NCBI GenBank assembly: GCA_932294295.1
Contig: OW028585.1
Span: forward strand, 13,796,771 to 13,860,770
DNA length: 64,000 bases
Direction: 5' to 3'
Source: Alitta virens
Lineage: Eukaryota > Annelida > Polychaeta > Phyllodocida > Nereididae
The position numbers were made by a program, and so were the translations under genes. Below are positions 35,902-46,600 of the stretch, piece after piece (positions within the stretch are counted from its first letter, which is position 1; each line of letters begins with the position of its first letter). The notes under the pieces are model-generated. The model searched no databases. It saw only the letters and a list, made by a program, of their open reading frames with translations, and was not told the DNA's origin.

Positions 35902-37840
35902 ATGCCACCTAGGACACGAAAGGGGAGGCCTGTCAAGAAGACTGTTGTCCAAGAGGAACCTGCACCACCTGCTGCTGTTGAAGAAGATGTAGCCAGTAAT
36001 ACCTCTTCAAGACCGCAAAGTCCACAAGGCATGCCAGATTTACCTGGGCCAGTTGTACCTGCTGCACCTGCAGTACCTCCTACTGCAGCTCCACCCCCAC
36101 CTGCAGCAAGAGCGAAGAGGCAGAAAAAGGAAGCCCTGAACCTCACAGAAGACCAGGAACAAGATGTGGCCGACTGGTACCGGTCCCAGGAGATGTTGTA
36201 TAACCGGCGGCTTGCTCAATACAAGCGGATAGACATAAAATCGCGAATGATAGACCAGAAGGCGAAGGAGCTGGATTGTACTGCGCAGCAGCTGAAAACT
36301 TGGATAGACTCAATGCGCACTGCAGTTGGGAAGCTCACGGATCCAACCAAGAAGCCTTCTGGTGGGGCAGCTAGAATCCTGACAGACCGGGACAACTGGA
36401 TAATGGAGAATTTCGGCTACCTCGAACGCCACATCAAGAGGGTTGATGCTGGGAAGAGAAAGAAAGGTGGGCAGCTTTCCCAGAGCTTATCAGCCAAAAC
36501 TCCAACCAGCAGCAACAGACCTACCACTGAGGATGACACGTCTGAAGCTGAGGAGGTCATTGTCGATAGTTCGGATGATGGTGGCAGGGATTCCGATACA
36601 AGCAGGTCCAAGGGTGGGCCTTACAAGGGCGACAGCAGCAGCAGCACGAGGAAGATGGGGGCCCCTCCTCCAAGCAAGAAGACGTCCAGACGTCAGCCTC
36701 ATCATCATCATGACTGTGATGCATCCAGCCTTGCAGCTAGTGGAGATGGAATTGCTACACAAGCTGTCACTCAAGTAAGTATACTGCTTCAGTTGCCATG
36801 ATAATCAAGATAATCGTATTGTAATGTTGCAGTTTAAAGTTGTAATTGTAATCTTGCAGTTTAAAGTTGTAATTGTAATCTTGCAGTTTAAAGTTGTAAT
36901 TGTAATCTTGCATTTTAAAGTTGTAGCTTTTCCATAGTAGAAAGTGGTAGCTTTGTTTCTTGGCACTTCCAGTGTTCACTGTATGGTGATGTGTCTTTTC
37001 AGTACATTGTCAATAATGCACATGCTGTTGCAGTTGCCATGTGACTTACTCTAATGTTGTGTTTTTTCCTATTTCCAGCTGATTGAAAAAGCCACCGATC
37101 TGCAGAGGGACATGCACAGCAAGTTGAGTCAGCCGACGGACTCAGGCAGCTTGTCCAAGAGGGTCTTCACGGACATGATCTACCACGAGGTGATGCAGAT
37201 GGACACCGAGACTTGGTGGGATTACCAGGCCCAAACCTTAAACAGCCTGATGCAGTTTAAGCAGGCGTATCGTCGCAAGCGCCAGCAGCAACAGCAACAG
37301 CAGCAGCAACAGCAACTGCAACAGCAACAGCAGTATCATCAGTTTCTGCCTCCTGTCCCTCAGCAGCATCAGCAGCAGTTCGTCCTCCCTGCTCCTACAG
37401 CCAGTTCATCCGGTCCTCCTGTGCAGATGTTCCCTCATCATCAGCATTCATCCAGCCCTGCTGCCCAGATGTTCGCACAGCATTCATCCAGCCCTGCTGC
37501 CCAGATGTTCGGACAGCATTCATCCAGCCCTGCTGCCCGGATGTTCGCTACTCCATCCGGCCCTTCGCCCCAGCCTCTCGTGTCGGCTGCCCCTTCTTCT
37601 TCGTCTGTGCCTGCACCGACCCCCCCTCCTGCGCCATCTTCTACCATTATCAGCCAGGCCTGGTTGACTTCAGGTCCTTCTCATGGTCGTCCTTCCATGT
37701 CACCACAGGATTGCAGCACGCCTCAGGATGTTTCGCTCACCAGCTACTTGTTGAACACTAGTGTGGGGGGAATGGTTGGTGGTGATGACCATAACTCCTC
37801 CTTTTCGGTGCCCACGCCTCCAACTACCACAACCCAGTAA
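35902..37840 (+). CDS. Harbinger-encoded MADF-like DNA-binding partner protein
   Basis: Two exons, 35902-36774 and 37079-37840, with a phase 0 intron (donor GTAAGT, acceptor TTTCCAG), giving 544 residues. The ATG at 35902 sits in a good context (CCACCATGCC). Residues 5-13 are an AT-hook-like basic GRP motif. A Pro/Ala-rich stretch follows (about 45-68). A MADF/Myb-like helical domain lies at about 84-145 (DQEQDVADWYRSQEMLYNRR through CTAQQLKTWIDSMRTAV). Then come acidic/Ser-rich and His-rich (HHHH) segments. After the intron are a helical region (VFTDMIYHEVMQMDTETWW), a poly-Gln tract, and three tandem HSSSPAAQMF repeats. In known Harbingers such a protein enters the nucleus with the transposase and binds subterminal DNA. 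That role is inferred here from family and context. Confidence 0.85.
36826..36930. repeat. 27-bp tandem repeat in the MADF gene intron
   Basis: About four units of TTGCAGTTTAAAGTTGTAAT+TGTAATC. Each contains a CTTGCAG-like acceptor motif, upstream of the acceptor I used at 37078. Confidence 0.85.
37280..37345 (+). repeat. CAG/CAA repeat encoding poly-Gln
   Basis: Mixed CAG/CAA codons encode a Gln-rich run in the second exon of the MADF-like protein. Mixed codons usually stabilise such tracts. Confidence 0.9.
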
Positions 37841-38064
37841 TGTTGAGCTGAAAATGAACAATGAACTTTATTGAAATGAACAATGAACTGTTATTACTTA
37901 TGTTTGCATGTGAACTGTATACCGATGAAGTTAAATGTAATGAACAATGTAAACTGTATTACATGACAATAATTAAATGATGTGTATTTTTTGCACTTGT
38001 GTGCTGCAGAAGTCTGAAGTTTGCTATTAATTAAATGTTGAAACTTACATCATTCGTGTTGTTT

Positions 38065-39459
38065 TCAAATCTTGTCTTGCTGCCATGGTACACTCCCAGC
38101 TGCTGAGTTCACGTAGTTGACCAAGTATTGCCGCATTTCCTTGGCTGCTCTGTTGGTGTTGCCTCTGAACACATGTCCCATGTCTGGTAGATTGGCAGCA
38201 TTGTCCCTCCATGCACCTGGGACGATCTCATGGATGTCTGCATTTTCCTGGTCCACAGCATTCACTTGAGCAGTTGGATATCTCACCCTCAGTAGGTTGT
38301 GCAACACACAGCAAGCAAGAGTTATGGTACACACTCTGTCAGGACTTTGAGGCATTGTTGTGAGGAGACACCTGAACCTGGCAGCCAAAAGTCCAAATGC
38401 ATTCTCTACCACCTGTCTAGCTCTAGAAAGTCTGTAGTTGAAGATTCTGTCTTCCATGCTCATGTTCCTGTGAGGCAGAGGCTTCATCATCCAAGTCTGC
38501 AGTCCAAAGGCATCATCCCCAACTATGAAGTAAGGCACTGGTTGGTCATCATTAGGCAGGTTATCTGGTTCAGGTAATCCAATGTTCCCACTTTCTAGCG
38601 CTTCCTTCAATTCTGTCTGGCTAAACACTCCAGCATCTGAGCCTGATCCACTGGCACCAATGTCAACGTAGAGGAACTTGTATTCAGCATCAACTACAGC
38701 CAGTAGGACAATAGAGAAAAATCCCTTGTAGTTGTAGAACAGGGATCCAGACTTGGCAGGACATCTGATGGCAACGTGCTTCCCATCAATGGCGCCGACA
38801 CAGTGGGGGAAGTTCCATCTGTTGTAGAATCCATTGGCAACTGCTTTCCAGGCTTCTGGGGTTACAGGACACTGCATGACTTCTGCTGAGTACTCGTCTA
38901 TGATGGCCTGGCAGACTTCGATGACCAGGATAGAAATGGTATTGAAGGCTACCCTAAATCCATACTGCAGAGACTTGTAGCTGTTGCCCGTACCCAGGTA
39001 GCGCAAGGTAATAGCCAGTTTCAATCCAGGTTCAAGGGCCCTCCTCCAAAAGGTATCCTGCTTTGTAATCCTAGGTCCCACTCTGGCAAGAACTTCATGG
39101 AATAAGTCAGGCTCCATCCTCATGAAATTCTTGAAGCCACCCACATCTTCTGCAGTCAATTCAGCCATCAGTTTTTCATACTGCCCATAAAGAGGTCTTC
39201 TTAGCAGCCAAGGTCGCACCCACATTTGCCTTCTTCTTCTTCGTCTTGGTGCAGCAGGAGCATTTTCTAATAGGTCATCTTCATCAGTTGATGTTGTGGC
39301 CCTCACTGCATCATCTTGCAGTTTGTGTTCTTCTTGCAGAATTATATCATTAGCAGCAGTCAATAGCTGGACTTGCATGTCCATGCACTTCAAATCCAAT
39401 TCCACCCTGTCGTAGTGTGATAAAGACATATCCAATTTTTTCTGTAGTAGCAGCAACAC
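38065..39459 (-). CDS. PIF/Harbinger DDE transposase (HARBI1-like, DDE_Tnp_4)
   Basis: 464 residues, uninterrupted. The N-terminal part (1-75) is helical and acidic, then an Arg-rich nuclear-localisation-like run (RRRRRR, about 72-77). The nuclease core follows: D225 in GAIDGKHV, then VDIGASGSGSDAGVF with the second catalytic Asp (probably D275), and E352 in RARQVVENAFGLLAARF. These three fit the DDE triad of Harbinger nucleases, which cut and rejoin transposon ends. A helix-turn-helix-like region (GLKLAITLRYLGTG) lies at about 145-158. Length is usual for the family. It is convergent with the MADF-like gene. Start chosen as the first Met; a second Met at residue 11 is also possible. Intact domestication is unlikely, since the TIRs and target duplication are complete. 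Confidence 0.95.
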   Translation of the reverse strand: MLLLLQKKLDMSLSHYDRVELDLKCMDMQVQLLTAANDIILQEEHKLQDDAVRATTSTDEDDLLENAPAAPRRRRRRQMWVRPWLLRRPLYGQYEKLMAELTAEDVGGFKNFMRMEPDLFHEVLARVGPRITKQDTFWRRALEPGLKLAITLRYLGTGNSYKSLQYGFRVAFNTISILVIEVCQAIIDEYSAEVMQCPVTPEAWKAVANGFYNRWNFPHCVGAIDGKHVAIRCPAKSGSLFYNYKGFFSIVLLAVVDAEYKFLYVDIGASGSGSDAGVFSQTELKEALESGNIGLPEPDNLPNDDQPVPYFIVGDDAFGLQTWMMKPLPHRNMSMEDRIFNYRLSRARQVVENAFGLLAARFRCLLTTMPQSPDRVCTITLACCVLHNLLRVRYPTAQVNAVDQENADIHEIVPGAWRDNAANLPDMGHVFRGNTNRAAKEMRQYLVNYVNSAAGSVPWQQDKI

Positions 39460-39519
39460 CTTTGCAGTATGGTAGTCCGAAGTGGAATGATGGACAGTGG
39501 AACGCAGCCAGTTTAAATA

Positions 39520-39853
39520 CCAATTTCAGAGCGATCCGGGTGAAAACCGCTTAACTCCGTAGTGATATCGTAGTAAGGTCGTGTAACGATCGGGTATATC
39601 CGTGAAGGCCCCGTGTAACATCCGGTTCACTCCGGCACAGTCGTGTTACCTCCGGCTACAACCGTGGCTCATGCCTTGTTTAACCGTGCTCCTCCGTACA
39701 TATCCTTGTAGCACCCGTACACATCCGTGTCATGACCGTGTTGCTCCTTGTTGCCTCCGTCTTGCCTTCGTGTCCACACCGCCCAATTATTTGTTTTTGT
39801 TTACATTTCTAACTTTTTCGCCCGGACCGCCCCGGACTTGACGAAATTTCATT
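39520..39853. repeat. Right subterminal CCGTGT/CTCCG motif region of Harbinger
   Basis: About 330 bp between the transposase 5' end and the right inverted repeat, with CCGTGT, ATCCGTG, CTCCGG and TTGCCTCCG motifs at short intervals, mirroring 35221-35720. The transposase promoter should lie here. Confidence 0.6.
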
Positions 39854-39897
39854 CCGGGACGCTCCTGCGTCTGATCCGGCTATGTGTGAAACCCCCT

Positions 39898-39900
39898 TTA
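39898..39900. repeat. TTA target-site duplication, right
   Basis: Matches the left TTA at 35174-35176. Confidence 0.85.
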
Positions 39901-40074
39901 GTGACTCAATTTATTGTGTATTTATGTGTAGAGACATTACAGTATTTTTAGAGAATACACACATAGGTGTTTAACCATCAGTATTATTTTAATATGTGAT
40001 TTGTACATTATGGTGAATATTAAAATATTCATTGTGTATATATATATATTATAAATTCTTATTGTATCATTCTT

Positions 40075-40205
40075 GCATTGATTTCTTCACTTTTCTTTCC
40101 CTTTTCTATTGTACATACTCAATGTTTTTGATGTTTCAACTTGACACATGTACCTTTTGATATGGATTCGTCAATAAAAGTTATATATATATATATATAT
40201 ATATA
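40075..40205 (+). mobile_element. 3' tail of a LINE with GTCAATAAAAG(TA)n end
   Basis: The segment ending GACACATG ... GGATTCGTCAATAAAAGTTATATATATA resembles the 3' end of the LINE at 58265-58325 (GACACATGCATC ... GTTGTCAATAAAAGAATATATAT). It is a 5'-truncated insertion with a TA-rich tail. Confidence 0.65.
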
Positions 40206-40527
40206 ATTATGTCATTTCATTTCTTTTTGTTTTTACAAAATTTCATGATTTTTATATCTCCTTTTGATGCCTATTTAACATTATCCTAGTAAATTTGTAT
40301 AGCAATTTTCTTACTTCAATTTCATTACCCTTACTGCATTTTTACTCTGATTAATTTATGTATAGGGAATTATCTTTAGTTTGTGATTTCCAATTAAGGT
40401 ATATAATACAATTAGAAATAGGTGAAATACTATTATTTACGGGTTCCAAATGTCCAAAATAAAATAATGTTTTAGGATAAAATTGGTAACATGACCAATG
40501 CCCATATATGGTAAGATCTTTCTTAAT

Positions 40528-40628
40528 TTATTTGTAAGAGGGCGGAGCATCCGGGAAACCATGAGCCAGGTATCCGTCAATCTCATTTTCGACATCTTCA
40601 TTCAGGTCAGCTTCTTGTCGAGCCTTCA

Positions 40629-40672
<44 letters not shown>

Positions 40673-43600
40673 CTTCTGTCAATGAATGAATCAATCAATC
40701 AAATTGATGATTAATTAATTATGATTAATCAGTCGATTAATCGTTAGTCAAAATCAATCAATTAATAAATTAATCAATTAATCAATCAATCAATCAATCA
40801 GTCAATTTGCTTGGCTTCAATTAATTAGTTGAATTAATCAGTTCATCGATTGATCAATCGTGCAATCAATTGATTTGTCAATCAAACAAATCATTTAATT
40901 GGTTGACTGCAATCAATCAATCAATCAAAATAAATCAATCAATAAATCAACAATTTTGCTCATAACATCTATGTAGCAATAATTAGTTAATGCCTGCATT
41001 TTAGGTATTTTTTCATTTAATTTATGCCCAATGTTCATGTTAGTTAATTGACCAACAATGACAAAGCTCATAGTGAATTACAAAAAAAGTTTTCTTTTAC
41101 CTTGTCAGCATCTCCAGCTTGAGTTTCATTTTTGGAATCTGCAATTTTATTGATTAATTATATTATTCTTAATATGCAATCATCAGATAATTAGGCAGGT
41201 GCTATATGCAATTGGAGTGCAGGAAAATCTAGTTCAAACTTTTTTTGACCTTGATACAATTGTGTGTAATTGGCTTCAGTCAAAATACCATCCACACTTG
41301 GATGATCAAGAATCCAAAACTATTGGTTCATACAGCCGTTGCCAGAAGTTTTCGGACTCTTACCATAGACGGTGACTGTGGTGCTTTTTAGGTTTTATGA
41401 CCCTTGTTATTGAATATGACCTTGAGTATTGCAATGACCTGTACCTCTGTCAGTTTTTCTGTCCCATTTGTCTATCTGTCTGTCAATGAACCACACTTGA
41501 AGACACGATAACTTCAGGTCTATTGTTGCTAAGCTCAGAGAACTAAAGGTAATGTACCTCAGAGGAAGACCTTGATTGAGTTCAAAAATGGGTTACTTTT
41601 TACTTTTGTGAGGTCACAAGGGTCAAGTTCATCCAGAATCTTGTGGCTCTTCACTCTAGTTCCGCCAGCGAAACAAGTGGATTACAAGGTTCTTCCCTCT
41701 AAACAACTATCAGTAATTTAATACAGATATTGGCGTGACTATTGTGCAAATGTATTTTCAGGACAGTAAACATGGTCCCTAAAGAAAATTTTTTTTTTAT
41801 AGTGCAGAAAAGCAAAAAATCAATTATAATCAAAATATTTTAAAGTGTTCGAAAACTTTTGGCCATGGTTGTATATGTCCGTATGAGGTTCAGTGTGATG
41901 GTAAATGAGCATTAATAGAGTAGGGGATATAGTATAGAGCTTATAATGACCTGTATATGTTTTAATTACTAATTGAAATTACTAACCTTTGTTCTTTCGA
42001 CCCTGAAAATTTAAAAAATAAATGATGTGAAACTTTACAATCCGTGATTTTATGTTTCTTTTTTTAAAGTGAAATTTTTTCTCGATTATTTCATAAGATT
42101 TTTACGATGCTATTTTCCTTTTCAACCATTTTTTAGATATTTATCTAGCTTTCTATGCATTACATTGTTGAAGCAGTAAACTTGCGGTGTGAAAAAAAGG
42201 TTTTTGCAACGCCTTCGCACTGTTCAGCAGGAGCATCTCTTAATGAATCGCAATGTCTGATAGGCTAAACAGCCGTTAAATTAGTTATTTTAAATGCCAT
42301 GCTCTGACGAATTTCATAGTTGTGTACAAGTCATTATACAAAAAAGAAAATTTGTGGACATAGTGTGGAAGTGGTCGAAGCATGGATGCGATTTCAGGTA
42401 ATTTTCTTAGTGTGAAGTAAAATATCATAACAATAAGATAAATAAATGAACTGATATTTATACAGACCTGCTTCTTCTTAACGGCATCAGGGACCGTGTT
42501 CCAATCAGTCTCGTTCTCATCAACATCCCGAACAATCTCCTGCGTTGAAGTCGAAGTCGAGGCTTCATTATTCCCAGTGGCGCCATCTATAAGTACAATG
42601 ACCATGGGGGTGAAATAGATACAATATTTAGTTAGAATAAACATTATCATTTAAAAAAAAAATTTTTTGGCATTGCACTTCCGTTATATATGTAAATTAT
42701 AATAACCCATTGAAACTGTACATAACTCCACTCCCGAGGCAGACGTAACAATGAGATGAAGTTATAGGCACTGATTAAGACAATAGCCCAGATAGTATTC
42801 CAAATCGGATCAACATCGTCATGACATCGGCGAAGTTGATATGATGTTGTTTCTACGACGCCAATATTGAAATAATGTTGGCCCAATTTGGAATACTATG
42901 TGAGAGCATGTTGGGAAAATTGCTGAAAATTTTGTGGATTCATCTCATCATTGTACCTGCCTCAGGAGCTGTAAGTTTCAGATAATACAATACAATACAA
43001 TACAATACAATACAACATAACATAAATATACAATTATATAATGCGAATAACACCATACAATGCAATATGATATTTTACATAATATGACTCAACATGATGC
43101 AGAAAAAAAAACCTGTCTCTGCTCGGGACCCTTGAATCTTCAGGGTCCCTGGAAACTGAAGTGACCTTCTTTTACGATATTACTACACAAGTGCGACATA
43201 CTGCTGACCGAACAATTTAGTTCGATGTTCGCCACTCTAGACTGCTACAAAAAAACCTTAAAATACCCAATTCCATAGGTCAAAATTGCCCGGGTTAGTT
43301 GTGCGAGACATTTTGGGGAGTTGCTCTAAATGAGAATCTGTAGACGCTTAATAATTAAAGTAAATATAGGTGGCGCGGGCAGTTGACTTGTAGACAGCAA
43401 AAACACCAAAAACAAAAAAAAACCCCACAATACAAGGAAATACAATGTAGTGAAATTTGCCACTATTATTAGTAACACAGGCCAACACAGGCCAACACAA
43501 TACAATACAATATAATACATACTTCTCCTGTTCCTGAAGATCTTTTCTTCCTTCTTAGCCTGGTAATATTGAACCAGTTTAGCGATAAGGACGATCAGGA

Positions 43601-46600
43601 GAACCAACACCACTAAGCCACATATAACGGCAATTACTATGATCTTCCAAGTTGCTAAAGTGAAAATAACACAACACCTATTAGTTGTATCCTGAATAGG
43701 AGGGAGTTAACGAACATCCGGCGTCGGGATATAATCAACAAAAATGTTGGTTGACTCCTGACTATGAAGAGTATTTATAACTTATACTCCATTAAACATA
43801 TTCAGTAATTTGTTTGATTGTTTGTTTTGTTTTCATGCCTTTATTAAGCAATTAAAGTACAGTTTGCACTCAGGAGGGAGTTAACTAACATTTTTGTTGG
43901 TTATTTCCCCTCTCAGAACATTAGGAAAACCGTCTAAGTGGAGTATAATCATATGTTTTTTTTATTTGATATTTTAATGATAGTTATTGCCCTGTGGGAG
44001 GCTGATTCAGGATTTATCACACGAGAGCGCCAGAGCGCTCGAGTGTGATAAGCCTGAATCGGCCTCCCAAGGGCAATAACTCACTAATTCTATGAGAGTA
44101 GACAACTGAAAACTAATTTAAACAGAAACTTAATCTCTCTTAGAATTGATTGCTGTTAGTTGTTTGTCATCAGGTGGTTATTTTAAACAGAATAGGTATT
44201 GTCTGCAATGAGTGTATCAGAAGCAATAACACTCCACTGCACATGGATCTTATTTTTCACAATATTATTGAATGGTCAGGTATGTAGATCAAATTCTGTT
44301 TATTCAAAATCATAGTCTATTAGATATAAATTTCTGACTATAATTATCAAATTCTTGCTGCTATTAAAATTTGAACTGATGTAAAACCTGCCCATTTGAT
44401 GCCAATTTGAGTGGTCGTAATGAAGGAATTAATAGTAATTTAAATACAATGGTCAACTTTTTCCAAATTTAGTGGCTAAATAATCAGGTGCTTTTAATAG
44501 TGATGTGGTTTTAACAGGTGGTCTTCATAATGAATTAGTTTTAAAAATGAGGTGGTCTTAATCTTGAGGTGGGCTTAATCATGTGCTGGCCTTAATGATG
44601 AGTTGTATTTATTGTGACTTTGTCTTATATTGCAGTGTTCTTATGTTTTGACACTGAAGTGGTTTTAATATTAAAGTGTCTCACTAGTAAAGTCGTCTAA
44701 ATAGTGAGGTGGTCTTGATTGTGAGGGGGTCATGTATTAAGGTATTCTTGATAGCGATGTGGTTTTATTAATGAAGTGGTCGTAATAGTGAGTGGTCTAA
44801 ATTGTGAGGTGGTCTTAATTGTGAGTTGGTCTTCTATTAAGGTGTTTGTATAGTAGTGAGTTGGTCTAAATTGTGAAATGATCTTATATTGAGGTGGTCT
44901 TATATTTTGACACTGAAGTGGGTTTATTATTGTTTCACTAGTGAAGTGGTCTAAATAGCGAGGGTGGTCTTAATTGTGAGGTGGTATTATATTGAGGTGT
45001 TCTTATATGTTGTAAAAATAAAGCAGTTTTAATAGTGTTAAATGTTGCCATTTCTTTTCAATTACATAGTTGTTACTTATAAGATTGTTTATTGTTTGCC
45101 TTAGCGGTCACAAATCCTTCAGTTTTTTACACAGTTATCACTCCCTGGTGATCACTGAAGCGGAAAACATTATCACCCTGCTTGAGCTGATAACTGATTT
45201 TATCGCCAGCGAATACTGCCTTCTGATTGGCTTAGGAGGGTCTCGAATGGTATTATGTCTGATAATGATGCATCTTATGAGTTAATTTCAAATATAAGAG
45301 ATTTAATTAAAAAGTATCATTGGCTGAGGTTATGCTCTAGAGCCGTACAAGTAGAGAATTTCTGAATTTTGTTGAAATATTTTGCTAGTTCGTCATACAA
45401 AAATATCTTTTTTTTTCAAGATTTTCACCAACATTCTTGACATGTTTAGATTTTAATTAAATATCATTCATAAACCATTTAATTGGCAGTAGTTTTTTCC
45501 ATACTGTATATTTATAAAAGTATAAATCCAGTGTAAGTGTAGCATTTTTCTTCAGAATAGTTAAGACTCATTTACAAGAAAATTAATACATAAGGCCTAG
45601 AGAAGATTAATACATTAAGAAAATTTATATATTGGAAATAGAGAACTTAACTAGTTAATGACGCTTTACTACTGATTTATTTTAGCAATTTTTCACTCAC
45701 CAAATGGCGGATCACAGGGCCTGGTTTCTTCCAATTTAGGACACTTTGCACCCCCACAAGAATTGTAGCGATGGACTTGCCTGATTCTCTTCTGCTGACA
45801 AGTTTCATAATCGCAGAAACACTCCCCCCACCCTTGCCAGGGAGTGGCCTCACAGTGGATACGTCGCTCATAGCAGGTGTCTGCAATGAAAATTAATAGA
45901 TAAAATAGAAAAACAGATGTAGATAGATTTTTTTATTATAAATAGATTTTGTTATTATAAATAAATAAATTAAATAGATAAACAGATGTAGATTTTTTTT
46001 TTATTATAAATAAATAGATGAAATAGAAAAACAGATGTAGATAGATTTTGTTATTATGTTATTTTGTTATTATGAATTAATAGATAAAATAGATAAACAG
46101 ATGTAGATGTATTTTGTTATTATAAATAGATTTTATTATTATAAATTAATAGATCAAATAGATAAACAGATGGAGATAGATTTCGTTATTATAAAAATAA
46201 TAAATAAACTAGATAAACAGATGTAGATAGATTTTGTTATTCCATGCACTTCACGCGCATTTTCTGTCGCAAATTGAGCGCAAAAGACATATGAAATTCA
46301 CTCGTTTCGATGCAATTATGAGCTCATAACATGCAACATGATATCCCTTTTACGCGTCCATACCCAATAGATATTTGTAATATAAATGATTCTGTGATTT
46401 GGGGTAATATAGAGATATCTAAATTTGTGTCTTTTTTAAATAACGTTTTAATTTTATAAATCATTTATAAATACCCTCATGGCACGTGACTACTCCTACT
46501 CTTGCAAGGGCTAGGGTAGTGGACCCATCAGGGGTGGCAGCCCCTAGGGGGTGAACCCGGAGTATGAGCACCTGGAGGGGTTCCCAGAAACTAGTCATTT

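Larger units (their letters stand above)
35177..39897. mobile_element. Complete PIF/Harbinger DNA transposon
   Basis: 4721 bp bounded by perfect 44-bp terminal inverted repeats (35177-35220, starting AGGGGGTTTCACACATAGCC; 39854-39897) and TTA duplications. It carries two convergent genes: a two-exon MADF-like protein (+) and a DDE transposase (-), separated by 224 bp. Both reading frames are uninterrupted, so the element may be autonomous or recently active. Subterminal regions of about 450 and 330 bp are dense in CCGTGT, CTCCG and CCGG motifs, plausible binding sites for the partner protein. In characterised Harbingers a Myb/SANT/trihelix or MADF-type protein works with the transposase. It is inserted between genes A and B and breaks neither. 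Confidence 0.95.

Noticed and set aside
36490..36774. Minus and alternative frames opposite the MADF-like gene
   Set aside because: Shadows of the real + strand coding exon.
45070..45285. 71-codon plus-strand frame
   Set aside because: Antisense within a gene B intron, beside minisatellite M4; no domain.
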